A DNA stretch of 64,000 nt from CAZDDB01 sp963843285. Its GTDB lineage: Bacteria; Acidobacteriota; HRBIN11; JAKEFK01. The stretch lies in the NCBI GenBank assembly GCA_963843285.1, contig CAWJJO010000015.1, positions 1 to 64,000 on the forward strand, given 5' to 3'. Each line of letters starts with the position of its first letter. The stretch's first letter is position 1. A program made the position numbers and the translations under genes. Below, piece after piece: positions 8,984 to 16,891 of the stretch. Under the pieces are notes generated by a model. The model was not told where the DNA came from. It did no database searches and saw only the letters and a list, made by a program, of their open reading frames with translations.

Positions 8984-9747
8984 TTGCTAAAAATGAGATA
9001 CAAATAATACATTGCGGGCGCCCCAAATAACAAACTGTCGATCCGGTCCAGGATCCCTCCATGCCCCGGCAAAATCTTTCCCGAGTCTTTGATATTCACC
9101 GCTCGCTTCAGGATCGATTCGCATAAATCTCCAACCTGCCCGAGAACCCCGATTACAGCGCCAGCGATTGCTCCTTGAACAGGCGTGAGCTGTTGCACGA
9201 AGAAATGACAGCAAAGGACTGCCCCGAGGATTCCAAACACAAATCCTGCAATCGCGCCTTCGATTGTTTTTTTAGGACTGACTACCGGCGCCAATTTGTG
9301 TTTTCCAACAGCGCGTCCAATGATATACGCGAAGATGTCGTTTGCCCAGATGATTACAAACAGCATCATCAATAGATCCGGTCCGTCTTCCACTTTGCGG
9401 ATGAGAATCAAATATCCCATCAGCATTCCAACATACAGGACACCAAAGATCGTGAATGCCGAGCCGAAAAAAGACTGTTTTGGATCCCTCCCGGTGAATA
9501 GCGCCACACACAAAACGACAACCGCAGTCAGGCCAACATAAGCGGAAAAAAGAGCCGCTACCGCTGCAAACAGGAAACCTGTCAGTCGGAGTGGCAGCGG
9601 CACGTTGCCTTCGGTCAGTCCAAAATATTCATGTAATGCGATCAATGTAGCTGCAATTACAAACACGGTAAATACCGACGCCGGAGCGAATTCAATGAGG
9701 TAGATCAGAAGAGGAATGCCGGCGGCAGACGTCAGTATGCGCGTCAT
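8980..9747 (-). CDS. cdsA: Phosphatidate cytidylyltransferase
   Basis: 255 residues from ATG 9747 (MTRILTSAAGIPLL), which overlaps the uppS stop by 4 bp; longer readings run back inside uppS. A polytopic membrane protein with about seven TM segments. The CdsA signature lies near the C-terminus (KRAVNIKDSGKILPGHGG, then LDRIDSLL). Makes CDP-diacylglycerol for phospholipid synthesis at the inner membrane. Part of the uppS-cdsA-dxr cluster. Confidence 0.94.
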   Translation of the reverse strand: MTRILTSAAGIPLLIYLIEFAPASVFTVFVIAATLIALHEYFGLTEGNVPLPLRLTGFLFAAVAALFSAYVGLTAVVVLCVALFTGRDPKQSFFGSAFTIFGVLYVGMLMGYLILIRKVEDGPDLLMMLFVIIWANDIFAYIIGRAVGKHKLAPVVSPKKTIEGAIAGFVFGILGAVLCCHFFVQQLTPVQGAIAGAVIGVLGQVGDLCESILKRAVNIKDSGKILPGHGGILDRIDSLLFGAPAMYYLYLIFSK

Positions 9748-10523
9748 TCCGCTGCCGTATAACTTACCGTTTTTGTGATTCCTCCGTATCGACGCTCTCG
9801 CTTTTGATAATCCACGATGGCTTGATACAGATCTTGTTTTCGGAAATCCGGCCAGAGAACGTCCGTTACCCAGATTTCTGCGTAGGCGATCTGCCACAGC
9901 AAGAAATTGCTCACGCGAACTTCACCGCTGGTGCGGATGAGCAAGTCCGGATCCGGAATACCCGAAGTGTAGAGATGCTCGCTGATCGTTTCCTCCGTGA
10001 TCGATTCCGGATCGCGCCCGTTTTGACTTATTTCACGGCTGATCTTCCGAAAAGCATCCACCAGCTCCGTTCGACCGCCGTAATTCAAAGCGATATTAAA
10101 CAGAAGTCCCGTATTGTCCCGCGTTTTTTCCATCCCCCAGATCAAGTCTTTGGTGACGGCCGCGGGCATTTCCTGCCAGCGTCCTATGACTGAAAAACGG
10201 ATGTTGTTCTTCATCAGAGTGCCGATCTCTTTGCGAAGAAATTCGCGAAGAAGTCGCATCAGGGTGTTGATTTCCGCTTGCGGACGCTTCCAGTTTTCAA
10301 CGGAGAACGCGTACAGGGTCAGTACTTGCAAACCGATCCGGGCAGATGTTTCCACCACTTCCCTGACTGATTTGATTCCTTGACGGTGTCCGCTGACCCG
10401 GGGCAGCGAGCGCTTCTTCGCCCAGCGGCCGTTCCCATCCATGATGATTGCGATATGTCTTGGCAACCTGCCAGGATCAATTTGTCTGTGGAGCTCTTCC
10501 GCTGCCTGTTGTTCCTTTGTCAT
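9744..10523 (-). CDS. uppS: Undecaprenyl diphosphate synthase (isoprenyl transferase)
   Basis: 259 residues. IIMDGNGRWAKKR with the catalytic Asp, SGHRQG and, at the C-terminus, DLLIRTSGEVRVSNFLLWQ and WPDF are classic cis-prenyltransferase motifs. Makes the C55 lipid carrier for peptidoglycan and other envelope polymers. First gene of the translationally coupled uppS-cdsA-dxr set. Upstream lies a perfect palindromic repeat and then truA. Confidence 0.96.
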   Translation of the reverse strand: MTKEQQAAEELHRQIDPGRLPRHIAIIMDGNGRWAKKRSLPRVSGHRQGIKSVREVVETSARIGLQVLTLYAFSVENWKRPQAEINTLMRLLREFLRKEIGTLMKNNIRFSVIGRWQEMPAAVTKDLIWGMEKTRDNTGLLFNIALNYGGRTELVDAFRKISREISQNGRDPESITEETISEHLYTSGIPDPDLLIRTSGEVRVSNFLLWQIAYAEIWVTDVLWPDFRKQDLYQAIVDYQKRERRYGGITKTVSYTAAE

Positions 10524-10566
10524 TCTTCTCGAGGATGGAACGCCCTGTTACTACAAAAAATATAAC

Positions 10567-10640
10567 ACGGATGAAGGATAGAGGATAGATGATGGAGGAT
10601 AGAGGATGGCGCCATCCTCTATCCTCCATCTTCCATCCTC
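10567..10640. repeat. Perfect 40-bp palindrome (GGATAGAGGATGG family)
   Basis: Bases 10591-10610 are followed without a loop by their exact reverse complement at 10611-10630. Further copies of GGATAGAGGAT words continue on both sides. The right arm encodes the last residues and the stop region of truA (10619 on), so the repeat has become part of that gene's 3' end. Confidence 0.9.
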
Positions 10641-11410
10641 TCTTCTGAATAGAACACTTTTTCGAGGAATAGTCCGCGGGCCGGCGCCGGAATACCTGTG
10701 AGATTCCTGTTGCCGGTTTCCAATGCGCCGGACAAATGCTCCAGAGGCCGTTTCCCGGAACCGATCTCCAACATCGTTCCAACGAGAAGTCTCGCCATTT
10801 TTCGAAGGAACCCTGTAGCATGAATTCGTACGAAGAGGAGACCTGGCTGCAGTGTTTCCAGAAATGGAAATTCCGATGTTGGAGTGAATATGTCTACACC
10901 GAAAACTGTTCGCCGGGTTGTAACCACATCCGTACCGGTTGCTTGAAACCCTTTAAAGTCATGTTCCCCCTTGATCCGGACCGCACATTCTGAAAGAAGA
11001 TCCAGATCCAGCGGCTGCGGGAACAGATGAGAAAATCGGGAGGTGAACGGGTCTGAAGTCCGGCCACGGTGAATTCTGTATATATAGATCTTTGATTTCG
11101 CGTCGAAACGCGCATGAAAATCGGGATCTGCTGGCTCCAGGGACAAGACGCGGATATCTCCCGGAAGCAAGGTAGTCAGGGCAAGAACCAGTTTATCGGG
11201 AGGGAGAGAATGGTTCCAATCGAAGTGCGCGACTTGACCACGGGCGTGCACTCCGCTATCTGTTCTTCCCGCTCCCGTCACATCTACCGGTTTTCTGCAG
11301 ATTTCTTCCAGCGCATTTTGAATGGCGGACTGAATTGTGGGTTGTCCCTTTTGAATCTGCCAGCCGCAGTACGAAGTTCCGTCATAGGCGATGAGTGCTT
11401 TCAGACGCAT
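10619..11410 (-). CDS. truA: tRNA pseudouridine(38-40) synthase
   Basis: 263 residues. The catalytic Asp is in GAGRTDSGVHARGQ, and the N-terminus MRLKALIAYDGTSYCGWQ is typical. Modifies the anticodon stem of tRNAs. The final residues ERMEDGG are read out of the palindromic repeat at 10591-10630, so the native C-terminus probably ended slightly earlier. It lies 8 bp after pyrE on the same strand and is likely cotranscribed. Confidence 0.95.
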   Translation of the reverse strand: MRLKALIAYDGTSYCGWQIQKGQPTIQSAIQNALEEICRKPVDVTGAGRTDSGVHARGQVAHFDWNHSLPPDKLVLALTTLLPGDIRVLSLEPADPDFHARFDAKSKIYIYRIHRGRTSDPFTSRFSHLFPQPLDLDLLSECAVRIKGEHDFKGFQATGTDVVTTRRTVFGVDIFTPTSEFPFLETLQPGLLFVRIHATGFLRKMARLLVGTMLEIGSGKRPLEHLSGALETGNRNLTGIPAPARGLFLEKVFYSEERMEDGG

Positions 11411-11418
11411 TCCCTGTT

Positions 11419-11982
11419 TTATTTGCGGCTGCCTGGTTTGATTACCGGGATTCCCTGTTTACAGAGGGGACAGTCATCCGGCTTGTATTGTGCGAGCGGA
11501 AGTTTTAGCAGAGCGCGAAACGGGACACGGAAGTCGAGCGGGGCCAGACTGCGATCTACAATACAGCCTGTACCGCTCAAAATGGCGCCTGACTGTTGAG
11601 CGACCGCGATCGTCTCTCTTGTGGATCCGCCGGTGGTAACAACGTCTTCAATTACAATGACCCGTTGCCCCTGTTGAATCTCGAATCCGCGACGCAACCG
11701 GAACACTTTTTCTTCTCGTTCACAAAACAAAAAAGGAACACCGAGCGCACGCGCTACCTCATGACCGATGATGATCCCACCAATAGCCGGACTCAAAACC
11801 AGGTCCGGCGTTTGGAATCCATCTGCAATTTGATGCCCAAGCGTCTCCGCTATCGAAGGAAACTGCAGGATCCGGGCGCACTGCATATAGTTCGAAGAAT
11901 GAAGTCCGGAGCTCAGTAGAAAGTGACCTTCCAGATACGCTCCCTTTTCGCGAAACAGATTCAAGAGTTCGTTTGGATTCAT
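11419..11982 (-). CDS. pyrE: Orotate phosphoribosyltransferase
   Basis: 187 residues. The PRPP-binding motif VIVIEDVVTTGGST is clear, and the N-terminus (ALSSGLHS-like: LLSSGLHSSNYMQ) is typical. Converts orotate and PRPP to OMP in UMP synthesis. The CPLC near the C-terminus (DDCPLCKQG) is a feature of a PyrE subgroup. Upstream is a 90-bp inverted repeat; downstream truA follows after 8 bp. Confidence 0.94.
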   Translation of the reverse strand: MNPNELLNLFREKGAYLEGHFLLSSGLHSSNYMQCARILQFPSIAETLGHQIADGFQTPDLVLSPAIGGIIIGHEVARALGVPFLFCEREEKVFRLRRGFEIQQGQRVIVIEDVVTTGGSTRETIAVAQQSGAILSGTGCIVDRSLAPLDFRVPFRALLKLPLAQYKPDDCPLCKQGIPVIKPGSRK

Positions 11983-11984
11983 AA

Positions 11985-12074
11985 CGTTTGTAGTAGCGGC
12001 TTCAGTCGCTACTCTATTTTAGCGAATGAATTCGCTACTACCAACTATAGCGAATGAATTCGCTACTACAAACG
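11985..12074. repeat. Inverted repeat with GTAGTAGCGAATTCATTCGCTACTAC words
   Basis: Ends are CGTTTGTAGTAGCG and its reverse complement CGCTACTACAAACG (14-bp terminal inverted repeat). Inside are two more AGCGAATGAATTCGCTA palindromes. The right end supplies the TAG stop (12066-12068) of the neighbouring gene on the minus strand. Confidence 0.85.
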
Positions 12075-13178
12075 CAGGGAAGACACCAGTTGTTCGATCA
12101 ACAACTGGATCTGATCTTGAAGAACGACGGGATGTTGGAGCGACAGGATGTAGAAATTTGAACCAGACATCGCATAGAAATTGTCCATGGCATAGTTTGA
12201 ATCAGGATCAAGATCCTCATAATGCGCCAGAAAACCTGTAAAGTGATCTGCGGAGTAGGGATCCAGAACTGAGCGCGAAAATCCGGGAAAAAGTAAAGTC
12301 TCCGTTCTTTCGATGGCGTCCATCAAGTCATCTGTAAGTTGAGGACTCACTCTCAAAGCGATGCAGATTCCGAAGCGTTCGTCAGAAGCTTCCAACAAGA
12401 GTCGGTTGGATTCGGTGTTTCGTTGTAAGCTCCATTCCTTCGGCAGCTCGATTTGAAATGGAAAAGCAGGCGTCCCGCGAACTAGAATCCAATCGGGAAA
12501 AAAAAGATTTTCACCCTCCTCAATTTTGGCTCGCCATTTCCGGTTACCGCATTTTTTCTCTCCGCTCCCCACTTCTGGTAACGGTACCGATCCCGATTTA
12601 GCGCTCAGGATCTGGGCAATCGTGCGGATGGAAACAGCTGTGGAATCGTGGCTTAGCCAGCCAACAGTCTTTCCGGCTGCATTGTAAAGCGGAGAAGCAT
12701 CGACACGCGCGGGCGCCTTGGGAATTGCCAACTGGATGATTTCATAACCCTTTCCTGAATCCAGGAAACCTTTCACGCTGGCGGACGTGCGTTCCCAGCT
12801 TTCTCCCTTTCTTGAGTAGAAGTATACCGGATCGCCGGATGCGAGCACGCCGGAACTGGAAAATTCCGGATCGAGTGGAATCTCCTCTTGTGCTTTCAGC
12901 ACTGCAAGATCGAACAGGTCATTGTAAGAAATCAAGCGATTTGAAGACATCTTTTCGCCGTGGACGTGGACTTCGATCAGTGAAGCCCCTTGAACGCTGT
13001 TATAGCTGCTGATGATCGTATTTTCATCGTAGACAAAGCCGAGACCATTCCGCAAAAGGTGGCCGGTTGAATCAAAGGCTTCCACAAGGGCCCGGTTTTC
13101 CATGGATGTTTCTTGCGCCGTGCCGCCGGCAACAAAAAGAAAGAACATTAGCAATGCAGGGATGGACCTAACCCTCAT
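12066..13178 (-). CDS. Secreted trypsin-fold pseudoprotease (HtrA-like, catalytic residues lost)
   Basis: 370 residues with a signal peptide (MRVRSIPALLMFFLFVAGGTAQ). Residues ~30-200 follow the HtrA/trypsin fold: FVYDENTIISSYNSVQGA where active HtrA reads ITNNHVV, DLFDLAVLKA with the Asp kept, and VDASPLYNAAGKTVGWL where GNSGSPL is expected. The His and Ser positions are replaced, so it should not cleave peptides. The remaining ~160 residues are unrecognised. It overlaps tatC by 4 bp, so it belongs to a tatA-tatC operon. Its stop codon lies in an inverted repeat. Family placement is by motif spacing only. Confidence 0.75.
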   Translation of the reverse strand: MRVRSIPALLMFFLFVAGGTAQETSMENRALVEAFDSTGHLLRNGLGFVYDENTIISSYNSVQGASLIEVHVHGEKMSSNRLISYNDLFDLAVLKAQEEIPLDPEFSSSGVLASGDPVYFYSRKGESWERTSASVKGFLDSGKGYEIIQLAIPKAPARVDASPLYNAAGKTVGWLSHDSTAVSIRTIAQILSAKSGSVPLPEVGSGEKKCGNRKWRAKIEEGENLFFPDWILVRGTPAFPFQIELPKEWSLQRNTESNRLLLEASDERFGICIALRVSPQLTDDLMDAIERTETLLFPGFSRSVLDPYSADHFTGFLAHYEDLDPDSNYAMDNFYAMSGSNFYILSLQHPVVLQDQIQLLIEQLVSSLRL

Positions 13179-13960
13179 ATGTACCGTTTCCCAAAAATCC
13201 AGGCGATCAAGATGCTGACCACGTACAGACCGATCATCGGAACTGCCAGGATCGTTTGTGTAACCATATCAGGCGTCGGTGTGATAATCGCAGCTACGAC
13301 AAATGAAAGCAGGACTGCATACTTTAGTTTTGCCAGAAGAAAGTGATGATTGATGATTCCCATCTTGGCTAAAAAGAACGCCAGAATCGGAGTTTCAAAA
13401 ATCAACCCGATCGATAGAGTCATCTTGCTGAATAGCGAAAAATAATCGTCCACCCGCACTTCCTGTTTGAACTTGCTTCCGACCTCCAGAAAATAGCGAC
13501 AGGCAAAAGGAAAAACGTAAAAATAACAAAAGAGGCAACCACCCAGAAAAAAGAGCGTGGCGAATAAGATGAACGGCATCGCAAAGCGGCGTTCTTTCTT
13601 GAGCAAACCCGGAGAAATGAAGAGCCACAACTGGGTAATCAACAGCGGAGATGTAAGAATCAACGCGCCCAATCCTGAAAGTTTCATGTAGACAAGGAAA
13701 GGTTCGGTCAGGGAAATGAAGGAAAGCTTGTCTCCTTTTTCAACGAATTGAAGGAACGGGGCCTGGACAATATCAAAAAGAAATTCTCGAAGAAACCAGC
13801 AACCCACAAACCCAACAAATACAGAAGCGATCGAGATGATCAGGCGCTTGCGAAGCTCTTCCAAATGTTCCCAGATCGTCATCCGGCTTTGCTCGGACAG
13901 ACCATCGTCATTGAAATCAGTGGAAAGTTCGGACTGGGAAAGGGGTGATACGGGATGCAC
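13175..13960 (-). CDS. tatC: Sec-independent translocase TatC
   Basis: 261 residues, six TM segments. The cytoplasmic N-terminus holds MTIWEHLEELRKRLI (the conserved E-HL-ELR-R motif that binds twin-arginine signals), and FETP and ITPTPDMVTQ are typical. Inner-membrane receptor of the Tat pathway. It lies 3 bp after tatA. A Tat substrate is visible in this window: the amine oxidase at 29049-30503. Confidence 0.95.
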   Translation of the reverse strand: MHPVSPLSQSELSTDFNDDGLSEQSRMTIWEHLEELRKRLIISIASVFVGFVGCWFLREFLFDIVQAPFLQFVEKGDKLSFISLTEPFLVYMKLSGLGALILTSPLLITQLWLFISPGLLKKERRFAMPFILFATLFFLGGCLFCYFYVFPFACRYFLEVGSKFKQEVRVDDYFSLFSKMTLSIGLIFETPILAFFLAKMGIINHHFLLAKLKYAVLLSFVVAAIITPTPDMVTQTILAVPMIGLYVVSILIAWIFGKRYI

Positions 13961-13963
13961 GGC

Positions 13964-14146
13964 TTACTTGTGCTCTGTTTCTTCGATCTCTTTTTCGATG
14001 CTGTTCTTAATTTCGTTCGAAGCGCGCCGAAATTCCGCAAGAGTCTTGCCCAGTGAACGGCCGAGTTCCGGCAGCTTCTTGGGTCCGAAGATCACCAACG
14101 CAATAATCAGGATCAAAAGAACTTCCTGGAAACCAAGTGGACCCAT
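13964..14146 (-). CDS. tatA: Twin-arginine translocase TatA/E
   Basis: 60 residues from ATG 14146 (MGPLGFQEVLLI). One TM segment, then FGPKKLPELGRSLGKTLAEF (the FGPKKLPE hinge) and a charged amphipathic tail ending EETEHK. Forms the Tat pore with TatC. A longer reading to 14230 would pass through an intergenic GCAGGC repeat and is rejected. Confidence 0.93.
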   Translation of the reverse strand: MGPLGFQEVLLILIIALVIFGPKKLPELGRSLGKTLAEFRRASNEIKNSIEKEIEETEHK

Positions 14147-14177
14147 ATTTGATATTCTATCATTTGGCGGCTCATCG

Positions 14178-14230
14178 TGCAGGCAAGATGCCTGCGACCC
14201 ATAATGCAGGCGAGGACGCCTGCGCTCCAT
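14178..14230. repeat. GCAGGC/GCCTGC palindromic repeat
   Basis: GCAGGCAAGATGCCTGCGACCC, then ATAATGCAGGCGAGGACGCCTGCGCTCCAT. Two hairpins joined by CCATAATG. It sits between the divergent tatA and relA/spoT genes. Confidence 0.8.
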
Positions 14231-14279
14231 GGAGCTTGACGGTAGAGGGGCCGTTCCCTAGAATCTGTAGTACTTCACT

Positions 14280-16457
14280 ATGATCCGCATCGAAGACATC
14301 ATTGAAAAGGTCGAAAAGTATCAGAAAAATGCTGATACGGATCTGATCCGCCAGGCTTATATCTATTCGGCCCTGGTACATAAAGAACAGCTCCGTCAGT
14401 CCGGAGAGCCCTATTTGACCCATCCCCTGGAAGTTGCCTCGATCCTTTGCGACATGAAACTAGATCCCAGTTCCATCGCTGTTGGTCTCCTTCATGATGT
14501 TGTGGAGGACAGTACGACATCTGTGGAACAGATCGAAAAGTATTTCGGGAAAGAAATCGCGCATGTTGTGGATGGCGTAACCAAGATCAGCCGGGCGCAG
14601 TTCCGTTCCAAAGAAGAGCAGCAAGCTGAAAATTTTCGGAAGATGATTCTCGCGATGGTGGACGACTTACGCGTCATTCTTGTCAAACTGGCCGATCGGC
14701 TTCATAACATGCGGACCTTGAAGTTCTTGCCTCAGGATAAACGCTTCAGCATTGCGAAAGAGACGATGGAAATCTATGCGCCGATCGCGTATCGCCTTGG
14801 AATGGGAAAGATGCGGAGTGAGCTGCAGGACCTTTCGCTGATGCATCTGGATCCCGAAGGATACAACAGCTTGCAGGCAAGAGTGGAGATCAAGAAGAAA
14901 CAGGTGGAAGGATTTGCGGAAGACATCCTCAGCATGTTGAGGAAGAAGATGCGCGAGAACCAGATTCAGGCGGACATCCTCTACCGGATCAAAGGGATCT
15001 ACAGCATTTACGATAAGATGCGGCGCCAGAGGGTCGATCTGGATAAGGTCTATGATTTTGTCGCGTTTCGTGTCATCGCCGGTTCGATCAAGGATTGTTA
15101 CGCCATCCTCGGCATTATTCATCAGCTCTGGCGCCCGATCCCCACACGCTTTAAGGATTTTATTTCGCTTCCCAAGCCGAATCTGTATCAATCTCTTCAC
15201 ACATCCGTTGTTTCAGAGAAAGGAGTCCAATTTGAAGTTCAGATCCGGACCCAGGAAATGCATCGCGTCGCAGAAGAAGGGATTGCGGCACATTGGAAAT
15301 ACAAAGAAGGCAAAGTAGCGGGCGGCCGCGATGAAGAGGCATTGAGATGGCTGCGCCACTTGCTGGAATGGCACCGCGAAGTTAGCGATAACCGCGATTT
15401 CATGAATGCAGTGAAAGTGGAGCTGTATCCGGAAGAGGTCTATGCATTCACCCCAAAGGGGGACATCAAAGAGTTCCCTCGCGGAGCTACTCCGCTGGAT
15501 TTTGCGTATAGCATCCATACGGATATCGGTCATCAATGTGTCGGCGCCCGGGTGAGCGGAAAGCTGGTTACCCTCCGGTACAAACTGAAAAACGGCGATA
15601 TTGTGGAGATCCTGACACAGCCGAATCACACTCCGAGCCGCGACTGGCTTGGAATCGTAACGACTTCCCGCGCAAGAAACAAAATCAAGCAATGGTTGAA
15701 TGCAAACGAACGTCTCAAAGCGATTGAACTCGGAAAGAAGCTGCTGGAGAAACAGATCCGGCGACACAAACTCAATGTGAAAAAAGTGTTGAAAGAAGAT
15801 CAGCTCATCGCTTTGCTCCCCGAATACGGATGCGCCAAGCTCGAGGACCTTTACAGTTCCATCGGTTACGGAAAACTCTCCACGAAACAGGTTGTCGAAA
15901 GGCTGATTCCCGCGCCTGCGGTGCCTGAAGCAGCTGCTCCTCCTTCTCCTGAAGCGCCGGATGAATCCAAGTTTACTACCGCCGTAAAAAAAGCTTTCGG
16001 CATGGTCGCGGACGAAACGGTGAAAGTGCACGGTTCTCACGATCTGCTCGTCTATCTGGCAAAATGCTGCAACCCGATCCGGGGCGAACCGATCATCGGG
16101 TACATTACTCGTGGAAAGGGGATTTCAGTGCATTCGGCCAGGTGTCCAAATCTAGAAAAATTACTGTTCAATCCGGAACGCCGAATCGATGTGGAATGGA
16201 GCGGCAAGGCCGAGGCTCCACAAGAGGTGAAAATCTCGATCTGGACAGAAGATAAGCCCGGTATGCTTGCAGATGTTTCTTCCGCGATTGTGGGAGTAAA
16301 GACAAACATTAAGAGCGTGCAGGCACAGACATTTCCGGACAAGCATGGACAGATTGAAATGACGCTGGAAATTTTGGATCTCAGGCACCTGGACCGTGTT
16401 GTCGCCGCAATCCGGTCGCTGGAGGGTGTTCTTGAAGTAGAGAGAATCCTGCATTAG
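14280..16457 (+). CDS. relA: Bifunctional (p)ppGpp synthetase/hydrolase (RelA/SpoT)
   Basis: 725 residues with the full RSH order: HD hydrolase domain (HPLEVASIL, LLHDVVEDS, LADRLHNMRTL; ~25-180), synthetase (RIKGIYSIYDKM, YDFVAFRVI; ~220-340), TGS (AFTPKGDIKEFPRGAT; ~380-440), a conserved cysteine region (LAKCCNPIRGEPIIGY) and a C-terminal ACT domain. Both catalytic halves look intact, so it should make and degrade (p)ppGpp. ATG 14280 gives MIRIEDIIEKVEKY, the usual start. It stands alone, divergent from tatA. Confidence 0.96.
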   Translation: MIRIEDIIEKVEKYQKNADTDLIRQAYIYSALVHKEQLRQSGEPYLTHPLEVASILCDMKLDPSSIAVGLLHDVVEDSTTSVEQIEKYFGKEIAHVVDGVTKISRAQFRSKEEQQAENFRKMILAMVDDLRVILVKLADRLHNMRTLKFLPQDKRFSIAKETMEIYAPIAYRLGMGKMRSELQDLSLMHLDPEGYNSLQARVEIKKKQVEGFAEDILSMLRKKMRENQIQADILYRIKGIYSIYDKMRRQRVDLDKVYDFVAFRVIAGSIKDCYAILGIIHQLWRPIPTRFKDFISLPKPNLYQSLHTSVVSEKGVQFEVQIRTQEMHRVAEEGIAAHWKYKEGKVAGGRDEEALRWLRHLLEWHREVSDNRDFMNAVKVELYPEEVYAFTPKGDIKEFPRGATPLDFAYSIHTDIGHQCVGARVSGKLVTLRYKLKNGDIVEILTQPNHTPSRDWLGIVTTSRARNKIKQWLNANERLKAIELGKKLLEKQIRRHKLNVKKVLKEDQLIALLPEYGCAKLEDLYSSIGYGKLSTKQVVERLIPAPAVPEAAAPPSPEAPDESKFTTAVKKAFGMVADETVKVHGSHDLLVYLAKCCNPIRGEPIIGYITRGKGISVHSARCPNLEKLLFNPERRIDVEWSGKAEAPQEVKISIWTEDKPGMLADVSSAIVGVKTNIKSVQAQTFPDKHGQIEMTLEILDLRHLDRVVAAIRSLEGVLEVERILH

Positions 16458-16547
16458 AATAGTTCCAGTTGGAACAATTCCCTGTTTTGATTGTCCAACA
16501 GTTTGTGGTTTACTCTACCCCAATAACTTTGTAAGGAAGGTGCTCCT

Positions 16548-16889
16548 ATGAAAATCGGACGTCGTGAAGAGGGTTCAATCGTAATCATTGAGCCGAAAGG
16601 GAAAATAACGATCGGTGAAGGAGATGTTTTGTTACGGGAGGAAATTACCAGACTCCTCACGGAAGACAAAAAGCTGCTTGTCCTGGATCTGAGCGGAGTT
16701 TCTTACATGGATTCGGCCGGGGTAGGTGAGTTGGTTAGCGTTTATACCTCTGTCAAGAATCGTGGTGGAGAACTCAAGTTATCCAACCTTACGAAGAAGA
16801 TCAAGGATCTGCTTCAGATCACTCAGTTGATGACGATTTTTGATACGTTCGAAGATACGAAAGAAGCCATCGCAAGTTTCTCGAAATAG
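16548..16889 (+). CDS. STAS-domain anti-sigma factor antagonist
   Basis: 113 residues, one STAS domain. The phospho-Ser site is in SYMDSAGVGELV, matching SpoIIAA/RsbV proteins that bind anti-sigma kinases in a partner switch. A strong AAGGAAGG ribosome site lies 7-8 bp before ATG 16548. Upstream at 16462-16475 is the small palindrome GTTCCA-GT-TGGAAC, possibly an operator. No anti-sigma kinase is visible nearby; the convergent neighbour is a cyclic-nucleotide-binding protein only 2 bp away. Confidence 0.9.
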   Translation: MKIGRREEGSIVIIEPKGKITIGEGDVLLREEITRLLTEDKKLLVLDLSGVSYMDSAGVGELVSVYTSVKNRGGELKLSNLTKKIKDLLQITQLMTIFDTFEDTKEAIASFSK

Positions 16890-16891
16890 AT

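Noticed and set aside
14147..14230. Longer TatA starting at 14230
   Set aside because: The extension is translated from a GCAGGC repeat; the TM segment must lie at the N-terminus, as with ATG 14146.
15213..16040. 275-codon open frame opposite relA/spoT
   Set aside because: Fully antisense to a strong RSH gene, with no family features and a composition typical of a shadow frame.
16462..16475. GTTCCA-GT-TGGAAC as a terminator of relA/spoT
   Set aside because: The stem is only 6 bp with a 2-nt spacer and has no T tract; at most an operator for the STAS gene.
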